Assembly: GCA_900073065.1 (NCBI GenBank)
Contig: FJOG01000009.1
Span: forward strand, 760,267 to 824,266
Length of the DNA stretch: 64,000 nucleotides
From: Phialocephala subalpina
Lineage: Eukaryota; Ascomycota; Leotiomycetes; Helotiales; Mollisiaceae
Direction of reading: 5' to 3'
The notes beneath the pieces are model-generated. The model made no database searches. It saw nothing but the letters and a program-made list of their open reading frames with translations, and was not told the origin of the DNA. Shown here piece after piece: positions 11,541 through 23,584 of the stretch (positions are counted from its first letter, which is position 1; the number at the start of each line of letters is the position of its first letter). Position numbers and translations under genes: made by a program.

Positions 11541-13081
11541 TCACTCATCGTCAGCCTCCATCTCATCAGCCTTTCTCTTCTTACTTGTATGCTCCGGTTC
11601 CTTCGCAACCTGTCATCTTATTAGCACTGTTGAAAGCCAATTTCTAGGAGAGTACTCAGGAGCCGCGAGAGAGAGAGAGCCGGGAGCTGTCTTGCGAGTA
11701 GAAAACGAGCGCACAGAAAAGTAGCAAAATCAGTATAGAAATCAGACGTACCCCATCTTGTCTCCTAGCTATCCAACTGAACCACCATGTTGGCTCACCA
11801 TGCGGGAAGCGGCAACCCTTATCGAATCTGATATTCTTGCTCTTGTATCCCCTATGCTTGTAATGGTCTGCGTCCCAATCCCTTCTGCGTGGCTTGTCGA
11901 TACAATCAAGGCACAAACCGTCAAAGTTATTGGTGCAGTTCTTGATGGCTGCAGCGACGGTGGTGGTGGTGAGATCTGACGCACAAAGATGGCAGTGGCC
12001 GTTTGGGGGGTGGTATTGGAAGCGGACGAGCCCGTCTAGGACGTCTTGAAGGGATATTGCGTCTTTGCCGTGCAGGACCTGAAGTGTGGTTTCTTGAGTT
12101 AGTGTACGTCTTGTGAATACTTGCAGCTGTAGCGAGTAGAACTCGTGAGATGTGCTGAGTGAGTCTTGCTTGGAGAAGTCTTACCTCCTCGAGTGGCCAG
12201 ACACCAGTACGGTCAAGCGCGGTCTCGTACTCGAACAGTCCATCCTTGCGACAGCGGCAGCTAGCATTGAGAAACTCTCGATTGATGTACAAGTATTCGT
12301 GTATCTTCATCTTCAAGCTACCTCTCGCAGCATTGATACTAGCTAGAAGCTTGATCAGCCGCGTCATTCCACATCAGAAGAAAGGGTAGTAAAACTCACT
12401 GATGATTCTCGGTTCGAGATGAAGTTCGGGGAACTTGGTTGGAGGCTCTTCGTGAACGTGACCCGGAGTGTCGTATGCAAGCTTCATAGTGGCGACCGCG
12501 AAGGCTTTTGCATGATTGAATTCTTGGCATGGGAAGAGGAGGTCTCTGAGATTTGCAAGGCTAAATCTCGAAAATTCCTCGCCACCATTATTGATCATCC
12601 ACTTCTCGAACCACACGTTGAGTTTGTCGAGGGGGAAACCTTGCTTTTGCGAACAGTCGATGATAGCGCGAAGCTCCACGATTGGAATCTTAAAGCTGTC
12701 GTTGACCAAGCAGCCGTGAAGGTGGCGGAACCAGAGCTCGAGGGCTTTGACATGCTCGTATTCCAGGTCAATGATACTGGCCTTAGCCTCAGGGAAGATA
12801 CCATCTGGGTCAAGCATCGTGTGAAACTTGGCAGAGCTTCGTCTGAGAGTCAGTCGATCGACTTTGAATGACGCGAGAAGCTTTCCAGCTACATCGTAGC
12901 CCATTGCGTTCTTGTATCGATGGCCATACTCACTCTTCATGAAAGCTTGCACGGTCAAGTCGCCGGTCTCAGTGATGATGATTAGCGGAGAGGCGTCGGG
13001 CTCTCTGCCTCTGTCTTCAGGGGCGCCGGGCTTGTTCTTGGCTGCGTTACCAAAGATGTTGGCAAGGTAGACGGCCGCCAT
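11541..13081 (-). CDS. BTB/POZ-like protein with C-terminal Cys-rich module (copy A)
   Basis: Exons 13081-12400, 12342-12185, 12078-11752 and 11609-11541 give 411 residues. After a short N-terminus, the first half (about 30-180) has the BTB-like layout ITETGDLTV, an inner variable region, SFKVDRLTLRRSS, DLEYEHVKALELWFRHLHGC and LNVWFEKWM. A conserved linker follows (LLFPCQEFNHAKAFAVATMK), then TSINAARGSLKMKI. The second half carries Cys256-x-Cys258, Cys309-x2-Cys312, Cys335-x2-Cys338 and Cys368-x3-His372 before PTWWFSWIARR, which I read as a possible zinc-binding module. The tail KKRKADEMEADDE matches the KRKASEMD end of copy D, which is why I splice to the last exon instead of reading on to the TGA at 11656. 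A BTB fold suggests protein-protein interaction, perhaps a Cul3 adaptor, but nothing here proves it. Confidence 0.72.
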
Positions 13082-13992
13082 GATGAAGTTTACTTGATGA
13101 CTTTGACGCGCGTATCTTGCTGCTTCTGAGGTTGTAAAGGTTGTGAAGGTGGAGAAGGTGGAGAAGGTGGGAAAGAAGTGAAGGTTGAGGACTAATCTTG
13201 TGGTGAGGTATTTAAGCGAGGCTCCAACGTCCGACTCGAAGGTGAACGGCAAACAAGCAAATATTGCTGAGAACCTCACCTTCACGAACTTAAAATATTC
13301 CGAGCGGCACATCACCTCATGCCTAATGTATTACTCGGCTCCCGATCATACTTACCATGCTCATAAGTCTGTCTGGGCGTCCTAGAGCCCTGTTAAGCAA
13401 GACAAGCAGCTTTCTACTCCTGCATTGAAGACCAAGCCACGCACATAGTAGAATACCTCTAATGATCCTGTGGCTGAAAGAGCCAAATAAGTTGGGACTT
13501 TTTCGCTCTCAGAAATTGTGACTGTGGTCCAGGAACGGATAAGGCACCTGAACAGGCTTCTGCGTAAGATATTAGTACCTGTAATTTGTCCAAAGAACCC
13601 TCACGTCACTTTTTGAAGGCAAACGTCGAGGGTCTGTGCAAATTCGCAATTCATAATGAAGTTCTTAAGATTTTTGACTTGGTTCATTTCGCATTCAGCT
13701 ATAAGAAACAACTCATACAATGGCAACCGATCGTGTTTTCATCTATGCCGACATGAAGTACAGAGCTGCAAAGTTTGGTACCAAACCCGATCCTTGATTC
13801 TTACATGAAGGTCCTGATATCACAGAGATCATCTTGATGGAGCCAGGGTTTAAATCACCGCATTTGCCATTGATTGCTAGTTCATCGAAGTAAACCCACC
13901 GCGAAAGTGTGAGCTGCTGTCTATGATCAAGTCTCCTCAGTACCGTTCCGATACGTACATTTCATCGTCATACCTATCAATCTCGGTAACCT
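13082..13992. other. Intergenic between BTB-like copies A and B
   Basis: About 910 bp. Upstream of copy A (13133-13172) is a 9-bp-type repeat (AAGGTGGAG units on plus). A plus frame from 13720 reads MATDRVFIYADMKYRAAKFG, meets a TGA, then stays open for about 30 codons. It could be a fragment, but I recognise no family. Confidence 0.4.
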
Positions 13993-15239
13993 CTACGAGT
14001 CATTTCTTGCACGAGCTTTGTAGCCACGTTGACCTGCCATTCTCTCTTGCTTATTTCTCTCATCCTGGTCCTTCTGATACTTGTCCGGGCGTCCCATGAA
14101 TGAATGATACCATGCGTTTCGGTGATATCTCATCCGGCATCCTCTACTCTATTCGTTGAAGTTATTGCGACTAAAGTAATCACCGTGGTGGGAAGCAGTC
14201 TTGGGTTGAGAGAGGTCCATGCAGTCTAGACACAGCCCCTCCCAATAGGTGATGGGTTTCTCTCTGATCGTGTCAGTATGATCGCCTTCAAGTTGGTTTA
14301 GGCAATTGGCACAGGTCCCTTTAGGCTTGCGGCATTTCCAATCCACGAAGCCAGGGCTGTCGATGATTTGTTGGATGGACTTCATATGCAGTGGCCAGAT
14401 ATCTGTTGCTTGTACTGCTTCAAGGTATGCGGTGATGCAGTGGTCTCTTGCTGGGCAATTCTTTCCGCAGAATTTCTTAGGCTCGGTAGGGTTGAAAAGA
14501 GCTTGTAGAATTCTGCTTCGCACACTGCCTTTGGCGGCGTTGATCTGATCTACGGAACGTGTTAGCTGCAGAAGTACAGTAATTAAACATCGCAAAGGAT
14601 CTGCTTACCAATGACTCGAGCGGGAACGTGAAGGTACTCAAAGCGTGGCGCACCGCTGAGCTCCGTAAAATGGGCACCACCTTGGAGTGACAAGCGTCGA
14701 GAGGCAATGGCGAAGGCTCTCGCGTGATTGAAAGCGAAGCACGGATAGAGTAGTTGTCCGAGATCATCGAAGTCAAGAAGATCCTAAGAGATATTGCCGA
14801 AGTACTTGTCGGACCATTACTTCAAATCGTTCATATTAAACTCGGAGTTCCTAGCAAAAGCAATGGCATTCCAGATATCTTGAATAGGAAGTTTGTCAAG
14901 GTCGGCGGTGAGAGCTCCATGAAGTCCTCTCATCCAAAGCTCAACAGCGCCAACAGTGTACTTGTCGAAAGTGATGCTCTTGGTTTTAGGGTTCTTGAGG
15001 TGGGATTTAACGCTCTCGGAACATTGTTTTTTGAGGATGACTTCTCGAGAAACTTTGAAGGTTGCAGTCGCTACAACTGGATGCTCTCCATTCGCTCCCC
15101 AAGCCTCGTAATCCAGTTCGGAGACTCAAGGAGAAGGTCCCCGTTGGGATCAATCGTGATAACTCCCAAGTGCTGGTAATGGTCAGAAGCCAGACGGATT
15201 GATGGGATAAGACTGAGCACTCACTTTTGTTTGAGACAT
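13993..15239 (-). pseudogene. Pseudogene of the BTB-like/Cys-rich family (copy B)
   Basis: The family layout is complete but broken. A start-like MSQTK exon (15239-15225) is followed by an intron ending at 15173. A frame reading VITIDPNGDLLLES then shifts by one base to continue as ANGEHPVVATATFKVSREV. Further on come VGAVELWMRGLHGALT, LLYPCFAFNHARAFAIASRR, an intron starting GTAAGC near 14611, and INAAKGSVRSRILQALFNP. The Cys-rich half keeps CANC and LCLDCM, then GCRMRYHRNAWYHSFMGR. In-frame stops lie at 14817-14819 (TAA), 14784-14786 (TAG) and 14149-14151 (TAG). The last sits where copy C has Trp in KAWSSGC. The reading frame after that stop still runs about 50 codons to a TAG at 13993. Closest to copy C by the LFNP linker and tail. 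One frameshift plus three stops make a functional product unlikely. Confidence 0.8.
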
Positions 15240-16126
15240 GATGTCTGCTTTGGAAGGACCTTGTGGCGTTTGCGTACTCCGATGCTTTTCAGGATGATGG
15301 TTGTGACCACCGACCGTTGAAGAGCTGAGATCGAAGTTGTTGAGAGAAAGAAAGAGTAGCGGAGGCTTAGAAGAAACGCGTCGAGAGGTAAGCTCTGCGC
15401 GCTAGGGCCAGATCGGTACGCGCTTCAGCTGCTTCAAGATTTGTCCCACAAGACGAAATTGAATTGGCGAGATGCCCTAACGAGACTCCGCACGGTTAAT
15501 CAGCCTCCGTATCGTCTCTGATCTAGGGTCGAGTTGGAGATGAGATTGACTATTGGCTTTGAATCCTAAAGGATATTCTCCAATATCGGTTCAGAACATA
15601 TCACAACCAGGTTGTTCACATCTCTCCAACAACATGATCACTACCTTCTGTTCTGAGAAACATCCCCATTGTGAGGCAGAATTCCGGTTTCTACTGTTCT
15701 TGGAATGACTTTCAAATCAGGCGAAACTACTACATTCTCAGTTTTGAATTTCAGTTTAGCAACAGCTTTCAGACAATCGAGAATCTCCAACTTTGACTGG
15801 GATATTGGATTATAAAGTTCTTAGAAGGGATAGCTGGGAAGATGTTCGCAAGTACAGTAACATTCCAATATTTTCCAACGTCCCTCATATGCATAAGACT
15901 CTTCCTTACGAAAGGTAATTCCCCCTTTCATAGGCGACGCTGATAAACGAGATCACCCTCAATTCCTTGAGATTCACCTAGAGCCATCAGCTTGTTGTCA
16001 TTATATAACATGGTAGCCTCACGCGTGGCGCAAGATCCATATAATCTCGCCAACTAGTTCAAGTTCTCCTCCTCCTCCCCCTTCCAACATCAACATCACG
16101 ATCTTGACCAATAGCTGACGCGCAAG
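15240..16126. other. Intergenic between copy B (minus) and copy C (plus)
   Basis: About 890 bp, the shared divergent upstream region of copies B and C. No coding frame is supported. A TATATAAC-like stretch lies near 16001-16010, about 120 bp before the copy C start. Confidence 0.45.
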
Positions 16127-17372
16127 ATGACTGCACCTGTAAGCTCCCTACATGATTCAATCCTTTGAGATTACCGCTGACCTTTCTAGAACCCCTCCAA
16201 GATAGTCATTGACGAGAACGGAGATTTGATGCTGAGTCTGTATCAAATTCTCAGAAAAGATGACGAAACCGAGACGTTCATTGGAGTGAATGGCAAGAAG
16301 ATACGCGGAACAATTGTTGCTACTATGAAAGTCTCCCGCCAAGTCCTCATGGACAACTCACAACCTTTCAAAGTCGAGTTCACGGGCAAGCGTTGGTCCG
16401 AGACCTTCGCCAGCACAATCGACATGGAGGCCGACAGCGTCAACAGTATCGAGGTCGTTATGAGAGTTCTTCATGGTATCATGCATGACAAGGGCAACCT
16501 CTACGAAATCTCGATCCCTGACGTTTGGGAAGTCATTCAATACTGCGACTACCGCGAGATCGAGGTCTCAAAGCTGAACGGCTGGTTCACGCGTTGGATC
16601 GAGAAGAAGAACCTCAAGGAGATCGAGGATGATGACATGGTCCAGTTGTATCCGTGCTACATCTTTGATCATGCCAAAGGCTTTGCAACAATGACCAGAA
16701 GACTCGCGTATGAGGTTTCCGATCATATCACCGAATACAATCCTACCGAATACCGTCACCTTCATCTCGATGGCAACGTTATTGGTATGTGGCTCCTCAG
16801 CAATAATTGATCCAGCTAACCATAGAACAGGTTCCCTCAATGGTGCCAAGGGCAGCCTTAGGAGCAAGTTGCTGCGCGGCTTGTTCAATCCAGTTGGCGG
16901 ATATCTCACTCAGCACTGCGACTGCAAGGAGAAGTCCCTCTTTGCATATAATCTCGCTCTTAGCAAGACGGGTATCTGGCCTTTGCATGAGCACTACAAG
17001 AAGTCGGTTCAGGACGTTCTCGACAGCAAGGGTTTTGCCAATTGGCAAGCCAAAATCCCTGAGGGCGCCTGCAGCACTTGCAGAAGCAAGCTTACCTCAA
17101 CTGAAGTGCAAAAGGTTCGTGACAACATCACCAACGACTTCCATGGCCTTTGCTTAGATTGCATGAAGATGACAAAATCTGGTGATATTGATGCGGACTA
17201 CTGGGAGCATGATCTGCGGAAGGCTTGGAGTAGTGGTTGCCGCATTACCCACAGCCAACCTACTTGGTACTTCTCATTCATGGGTAGGAAATCTGACATG
17301 AACAAGCACAAGGCTCAGAAGAAGGCCAATTACGAGGCTCGGAATGGATTCTATGATAGTAGATATTTTTGA
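16127..17372 (+). CDS. BTB/POZ-like protein with C-terminal Cys-rich module (copy C, intact)
   Basis: Exons 16127-16138, 16190-16784 and 16831-17372 give 382 residues. The first exon encodes only MTAP, as in copy B where a five-codon first exon is also present. The BTB-like half has IVIDENGDLML, GTIVATMKVSRQVLMDNS, MEADSVNSIEVVMRVLHGI and LNGWFTRWIEKK. The linker is LYPCYIFDHAKGFATMTRRL, followed by GSLNGAKGSLRSKLLRGLFN. The Cys-rich half has Cys232-x-Cys234, Cys283-x2-Cys286, Cys310-x2-Cys313 and Cys339-x3-His343, then PTWYFSFMGRK. No stop or frameshift was found. With copy B it forms one subfamily (LFNP linker, tiny first exon), distinct from A/D. Function is unknown. A BTB-type interaction module with a zinc-binding tail is my reading. 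Confidence 0.78.
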
Positions 17373-19002
17373 GCGGAATTGTGCTGTACAGATCATGGCT
17401 ACGGAGAAGTGCTTGAGGATCTTCACCTCGTGGCTATGAGCGTCAAGCGGTACTCATCAATCAGGGACGAGTTGCAGGATGTAATGGAAGCCTGGCTGCT
17501 CTAGAAGTCAATTGATGGTACTCTTGCAATAATCTTTGTCCCATGGTGTGTGCGTGACTCTGTCCGATAGTACCGATCCTGCAGCAGTGATATTCCATTG
17601 GGAGTTGAGAGCATCTGCTCCACTAGAGCAGTCGGGTGCCGTAGTGATACACATCCCAAAAGCAGTGCTGAAGATTTGAAGTAAAATTCTAGGACACCCA
17701 GCTTTAACCCGGAGGTTAACCTGAACAGTTCTAATTACGAGATAGACATTCCAAATCGTTCTCAAAATCACACAGGAAAAAGAGTCTCTATCCACGAGTC
17801 TTTCCCCAAAGACTGCAAAGCACTGGCTTGGAGCCCTGATGCGTGTAATTGATCAGTACTTATAAGCTTGGAAAGTCTTGACAACAGGAGGGGTATTCAA
17901 AACGAATCACCAGTTGTCTGGAGGAAAGCGCGCTTGTCTCGATCCTTGCCCTTTCCCTCTCCGGCACCTCCTGTTGTGTAGAATAAGCAATAGAGCATGT
18001 CACTGTCCTGCATATTTCTGGGACTGTGGAAAGGAAATTGAAGCTGAACTTCAAGCAAATTCCGATGAGAGTTTTAGCAGATCGTTTCAAGGAACATACT
18101 TGACTCCTCGGCTATTATTCGCGGCGGAAGTCTTGATGAATGTACCTGAGTTCGTACTTTGTGTAATTCCCTTCTACGAACACTGCGAAAGCACTTGAGC
18201 AAAAGCATCCTCCATTGGTAAAATCAATGAAGGTCTTACATGAATCGTCTTGATCATATATCCTAGCCTCGGGTTAGAGACTGGAAATTATTGAGATTGA
18301 AAAATGTTGATGGCACGTGCTCACAGGCCCAGCGCCGCTTCGTAAACGCAACCATCAACAGCTTCACTTTTTTAACCCAGAAACATTGCGAAACATTGAA
18401 CGCTAGACCATCGCTTAGTCTAGCTTCTAGCTAGGCGAGCGGAACAGTACATCAAAAAACTCCAGCTCAAAATGCCCCAAAAAATAATTTTTTAAAGTCT
18501 CAATGAAGAGAGCGCCGTCAAATTTCCAGTCTATCTTGATAAAGACCACAATACTCTTGAAATCCCCAAACCCACATGCAGCGTCTGGGTACGCCGACTT
18601 TGCAAAGCGTTGGGCTGCATTGCGCACGAACTAATATCGTACCAAAGCGTCTCAGTTTGCTCTTTTCCCAGCAAGCCATCTAACCCACACAAGAGCACTG
18701 CGAAATTGTTGCGGGTCTTTTGCTTATTTAAAAATATACGGTACTTTGCAGCCCACCTCCACTAGCGGAGAAGAGCTGTAGTGTCAGAGCGGAAGTTGAT
18801 GGCAGAATGGATTAAAAGTTCCAAAATATCAAGGACATTCAAAAGACTGTTCAAGCAGGAGTTTTGTCAGGACCCAGTTTCGAACTTTCGAATGTCATGC
18901 CCCAACTTTTGCCTCACGTCCATGCTGAAGGTATGCAATGAGCCTGAACGAGGGTAAGATTAATTTTGTGTTATGCAAGGCGCTCATGTACATGCAATGA
19001 TA
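17373..19002. other. Intergenic, no supportable gene
   Basis: About 1.6 kb. Two minus-strand fragments look weakly coding: 17795-17508, ending with CITTAPDCSSGADALNSQWN and four or more Cys, and 18627-18427, containing FKSIVVFIKIDWKFDGALF. Neither has a recognisable family, start context or splice partner. Confidence 0.4.
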
Positions 19003-20767
19003 TTATCTATCTTGGTCCTTACAAGTTTTGACTCCCAAGACTTCCTCCCATTCCTTCCTCAATTCCTCCATTTGAGCCCAGCACTTGCCTCCCAGGATCT
19101 CAAAGTCTTCACGAGACTCCTTTGTAACATCCGGCGTGGCTCTTTTCCGTCCCCTTCTCTTCTCGTCATCAATCTCTCCCACTTTTCCATTCCAGCCCCA
19201 GCCAGGAACTTCAGTCTTCATTACTCTCTCTGCTCCGCTAGTATCGGTAGCAGATCCATACTTATATTTGGCCAAGCCATTCCCCTCAATATTTTCCAAT
19301 TCATCAGGATTACTGAGGGCAATCCAAGCCGGTGCAACAGCAGCTTTGTAAGGATCAATCGGATGCCAAGGGCTTCCTATCCATCTTACAAAGAAGAAAA
19401 CTAGTTTGTAGATGAAAACCAGAAAGCCAGGCAGAGGCATAATGTCGGAAGCAAAGATACCAGGATGTGTCAAGTACATCTTGGGACGCACAAAAGATGT
19501 CTTGGAGGTTGGCTCGGTGGCCTTGGGTGCTGTTGAAGTATTGGAAGAGTCGAAGTATGAAGCTGAGATTCGCTGAACTGCTGGCAGCTCGGAACTCAAA
19601 GCTACGAGATCGATGAGGCGTTTTGAACTCTCATAAGGTGCCGAGCTTTTCAAACCCTGGATATCGTCCAATGAGAAGTGCTCATCCAATGCCTCGACAC
19701 TGGAAACCCAAACAATCTTGCCTCCCGCTGTCGAAGAGGGTGAAGCAGGCCGAGAGAGAAGAGGCATGAGCTCATGTGCAAGTATATAATGCCCGAAAAC
19801 ATTAGAACAGAATACGGAGCCTAGCGGAGGCTCTTCCTTCTTCTCCTGATTGTCGAGCAGCGGCTGAGTCTCCTCAGTAGACGTCGATGAAAGTTGTGAC
19901 CGTACCACTGCGCCCAAGTCTGCGACTTTATATCTTGGCCACGTTACTGCTTCGATGGTGTCGAAGAGCACAGTCCTGATAGCGAGCGGCCAGTCAATAC
20001 CACTCCATCCATTCTTCCATCCTCCAATTCCAGCAGTCAGTATGACAGCATCCAGTCTTGGTATTCGTAGCCCGCTCAAGCCCCAGCCCCATGATCTTTG
20101 AGCACCAATTGATCCTGGCTTCTGGCTCAGAGCCCATGTGTCCTGCTGAATGTTCTCCGAGTAGCTTTGTGTTCCAGGCGACCCATGAGGCAACTTCCCA
20201 CCGTCCATGGTCGTGGCATCTGGACTACCCACGGTACCATTGACCAGCTTGCCTGCCAGCGCATAGACGCTCCGGAGGTCGCAGAGGTCGGCCTCGACAC
20301 CAAGGAAGTGTATGCGCTGGACCGTAGCCTCCCATCTGTACTCGGTGCCTTGTTCTTTTGCCTTTGCTCGTTGCTGGGCAGCATACGGGGAGTAGTCGGC
20401 TTGCTTTCTAAGGTGTGCTCGGAGTCGGGAAATCGTAAATCGTGTCTTCATGGGCGATCGTGTGCAGAGGATGAGAATCAAATGACCCTTAGGAGACGCG
20501 GTCGGTGTCGTAATGAACTCATCGACCATGCGAGCAGCGATAGAATATCCGAGGCCACTGGCAGGCTGTCAGCGACGCATTCTGCATGAGTGAAATGAAG
20601 AGAGGAGCTTTTTGTGCATCCAGGATGCGAGCAATCATGACGAATTGGTATCGATACTGTTGTCTCTGAGCTCTGGGAGGCTGACTTCGAGATTTCACAT
20701 ACCTATTTGCACCTGTTATCAAGGCAAACAGCTGGCTATCGCTGGTCTCCCAAGGTGGTAATCCCAT
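19003..20767 (-). CDS. ERG27: 3-keto-steroid reductase (ergosterol C-4 demethylation)
   Basis: Erg27 reduces the 3-keto group to the 3-beta-hydroxyl in C-4 demethylation of sterols, working with Erg25 and Erg26 at the ER. Exons 20767-20703 and 20557-19003 give 539 residues. The splice rebuilds LITGANSGLGYSIAARM, the TGxxxGxG NADPH loop of short-chain dehydrogenases, which fixes both splice sites. Further landmarks are LDAVILTAGIGG (NAG-like strand), VFGHYILAHELMPLL, VWVSSVEA (catalytic Ser near 307-308) and YESSK with Tyr330/Lys334. A hydrophobic FLVFIYKLVFFFVRWIG stretch (about 390-410) can anchor it to the membrane, as seen in the yeast enzyme family. The Ser/Gly-rich insert near 130-175 and the basic C-terminal region are typical of filamentous fungal versions. 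It lies next to the acyltransferase gene, same strand. Confidence 0.9.
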
Positions 20768-21203
20768 GATTGCAACGTTTGAGAAGTTTGAATGTTGGAG
20801 AGGAGGTTGAGTGCCTGCGACGGGAGTGAGGAGGCAATGTGGTTCAACAGCTTCGGCCCTTCTTCAAGAATTCGAGCATCTCGACCTGGGGTGCATTAGC
20901 GAGCTCGGCTCTCTCCGAATTGACAGGGGGTAAGGCCGAATAGGGGTCAATCCAATGACAAACGAGAAACTGGCGATTGTTGGTCTTGTGCTCTTGCAAG
21001 TATCTACTTTTGGTTTGCATTCTAAGCGTAAGAGACTTTAGTAACTATCAAGTGTCTTTAAGACGATATCACGAGCAAAAGGGCATGGGTCTGGAAATGG
21101 TTGGACTATTTTGAAAAGAGAAGAAACAGAATGGTATTATCCCGAACGCCCACGCTGAAAATCAGTTTGCTAACCACGATCCCCCTCATCGAACTTCGCC
21201 AGG
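20768..21203. other. Intergenic, upstream of ERG27
   Basis: About 435 bp between two minus-strand genes. No coding signal or repeat is seen. It holds the ERG27 promoter and the 3' end of the acyltransferase gene. Confidence 0.5.
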
Positions 21204-23584
21204 CTAGACGTCTTTCCGCTCCTCGTTGTCACTATCTTCGTCATCCTCTTCCTCCCTTGCCTCTTCGCTCTTCCTTCGTCTCATCTGCCCTCGCTCTCTC
21301 ATCGCCCCTCTTATCTTCATGCTCACTTCTTCGAAACTATCCTTCGTGTCTAGGGTGCTGAAGCTCTTCAATGGGAATCCGGCTGAGCCAACAGCACCAC
21401 CACTGCTGCTGCTACGGCTCCGACTCCTGGAGGATGGCCGCGTTGCAAACAGCGCAATGTTGCCAAGATTCTTGAATGATTCGTTGCGAGGAAGGGTGTG
21501 GCTGCCGTGAAGACCGGAACCTCCGCCAATAGATGCATCCGTGACCGTTCTGCGAAATTGCGGTGGTGTCTCAGCGTCAGAGATTCCTGAATGGCTGCTG
21601 TCTCTGCGATGAAATCCTCTATTGGTGGGTGAGATTGGGCTGCCGGATTCGTCACCGCGGAAGGGATCGGCCACAATTCTTGCTGCGTCAAAGTCGGGAA
21701 ACATTTCTGGGCCTAGTGTGTTGATGACATCCGTGACTTCGGCACTTAACAGCTTTCTCCGTTCTCGAAGTTTGTGGATGGTGTTGTTTGACTTCGGGTT
21801 GAGTGACAAGACGAGGGGGCGCAGTGACTTGACTATATCCATACCAACTTCCCCAAAGCGAAGAGCAGCAAATGTGATCGCTGGGAAAAAGACGTAACCA
21901 AAGAGAACCACGGCCCAGAGAGGGACCCAATCAGGCACACGTCCTCCAACTCGGTTCCGATAAGTCCAGTATGTGAGCAAGATAGTATAGAAGTTGTATA
22001 GAATTGGAGCAAAGGCAAGAGCCACAAGTAACTTCCAGGTAGCCATGACATCGCGACCTTGAAGTTTGACAGTCGATGCAGCAAGTGCTTCCCGAGACTT
22101 CTTAATGCTGATGATTTTTGATGCAACGAAGACGGGCGCGAAAAGAACAAGGCCGGGAATCACACCGATAGAGAGGACCGAAATCTTTCCTAGTCGGTAG
22201 AAGAGAAGGAAGATGACTTTTGGGATGGAGAACTTGGCGTACTCGACTTGGTGATCTCGGATGTTCATGTATCGCAGCTGTTTGTTGTAATCCGTAACCG
22301 ATTTCTTCAACGAGACAATTCTGGGGTCGTCCTTGTAATGTGTGTATCCCTTCACAAGCCTTCTGTTCAACTCAACGACCATTGGGAGAGGTAGTTTCTT
22401 GCCGGTAGGATTGTAGAGCCTTCGTGCAGCTTGGATCAACATGAGGGTATCGTAGTCGGGGCTCGTGACAGTGACGGCGACAAGGGCTTGGTAGACTGAA
22501 TCTAGCAATTGGCTGACGGCCTCTCGGCGCTCTCCATTCTTGTAGAGTTCCACAAGTTCTTTTGGGACCTCGACTGGATTCCCAAACTCCACTACGGCCC
22601 GGGAGCGAAATTTGTGAGCATGGAAATAGTTCATTCCGCAGGGAACAATCTTCAGTCCGCTGTCTGGGTTCGCTGCAAGTGCGCCAAGAGCCATGATAGC
22701 AACGCCGGCCTTAAGGGGTAGAAGTTCCGTTCGATCATGACTGCCACCCTCGGGAAAGATGCCGACTGCGCCGCCAGCGCTGAGACGATCGAATACAGCA
22801 TCGTAAACCTGTGTTTGGTCGACTTTTGGTGCAAGTTTGTATTTAGAGCCTTCGAAACCACCTCGTGTGCCTTTAACATTTTGGTCCGTGAGCCTGCCGC
22901 TGTCGTCGACATCATCTCGTCCAGTCAATTGTCTCATCGCAGCTGCACCTTTGAATGGTTTCTTCAATCTCAGCTCCTCCGCACTTATGACTTCAGCGAT
23001 CTCGGAGTTGGCCGCTGTTCCGTTGACGCTTGGTAGTACAAGAAGGCCTCCAATTTGCACCTCTGACGAGTCGAACTTTGTGCCATTGCCCCGGACGAGC
23101 AGAGGGTCGGAGATAGGATCTGGCAGATAAACAGTACCAGAACCTGGCTTCACCATATCCAGTGCACGCCCAACGGGGACTGCACCAACTTTCCGAGCGA
23201 ACCATCCTATCAGCCATCTGTTCATGGATTTCGCAGCAATGAGGAAGGCAGCTCGTCGGTGGCATTCGGTACGGAGCGTTCGCATCAGGATGAGGGGATC
23301 AACGAACTTTTTGGGCCGAATCAGTACTGTACATTGAGGGGAAGGTGTGCCTGGCTTACCTGATTGGCATGGGGTGCAGCTACGAAGATCAGAGGTCCTC
23401 TCCGAGGAACCTTCCATGATCCGCGAGGGTGGACTTCTCGAAAAAAGAGATCAACAAGTATAGAAAATGTCCATAGGAAGACATCGTAGACCCAATTTGT
23501 CATAGGATTCTGCTCTTTATGTTTTGCGTGGTGAGGCATATGCTCGTGTATCTCGTCCTTCTTCGCCATCGTATTGTCGGACAT
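21204..23584 (-). CDS. Glycerol-3-phosphate / DHAP sn-1 acyltransferase (Gat1/Sct1 type)
   Basis: Makes lysophosphatidic acid (or acyl-DHAP), the first step of glycerolipid synthesis, at the ER. Exons 23584-23360 and 23306-21204 give 775 residues. The intron splits the active-site block, and splicing restores PHANQFVDPLIL (His72, Asp78). Other PlsC-family blocks are GAVPVGRA (116-123) and FPEGGSHDR (259-267), with CGMNYFHAHKFRSRAVVEFG after them. Several hydrophobic segments lie in the range 410-530 (FSIPKVIFLLFY, GVIPGLVLFAPVFVASKI, LVALAFAPILYNFYTILLTY, WAVVLFGYVFFPAITFAAL). The C-terminal third is hydrophilic, with Ser/Arg-rich stretches likely to be phosphorylated and a strongly acidic/basic end (EEEDDEDSDNEERKDV). 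The length matches fungal Gat1/Sct1. A second Met at codon 6 is an alternative start. Confidence 0.92.

Noticed and set aside
11656..11751. Read-through end of copy A to the TGA at 11656
   Set aside because: The extra 32 residues are unlike the paralogues, whereas splicing to 11609 gives the shared basic KRKA tail.
12419..12871. Plus-strand ORF of 150 codons
   Set aside because: Antisense shadow of BTB-like copy A exon 1; the minus reading matches three paralogues.
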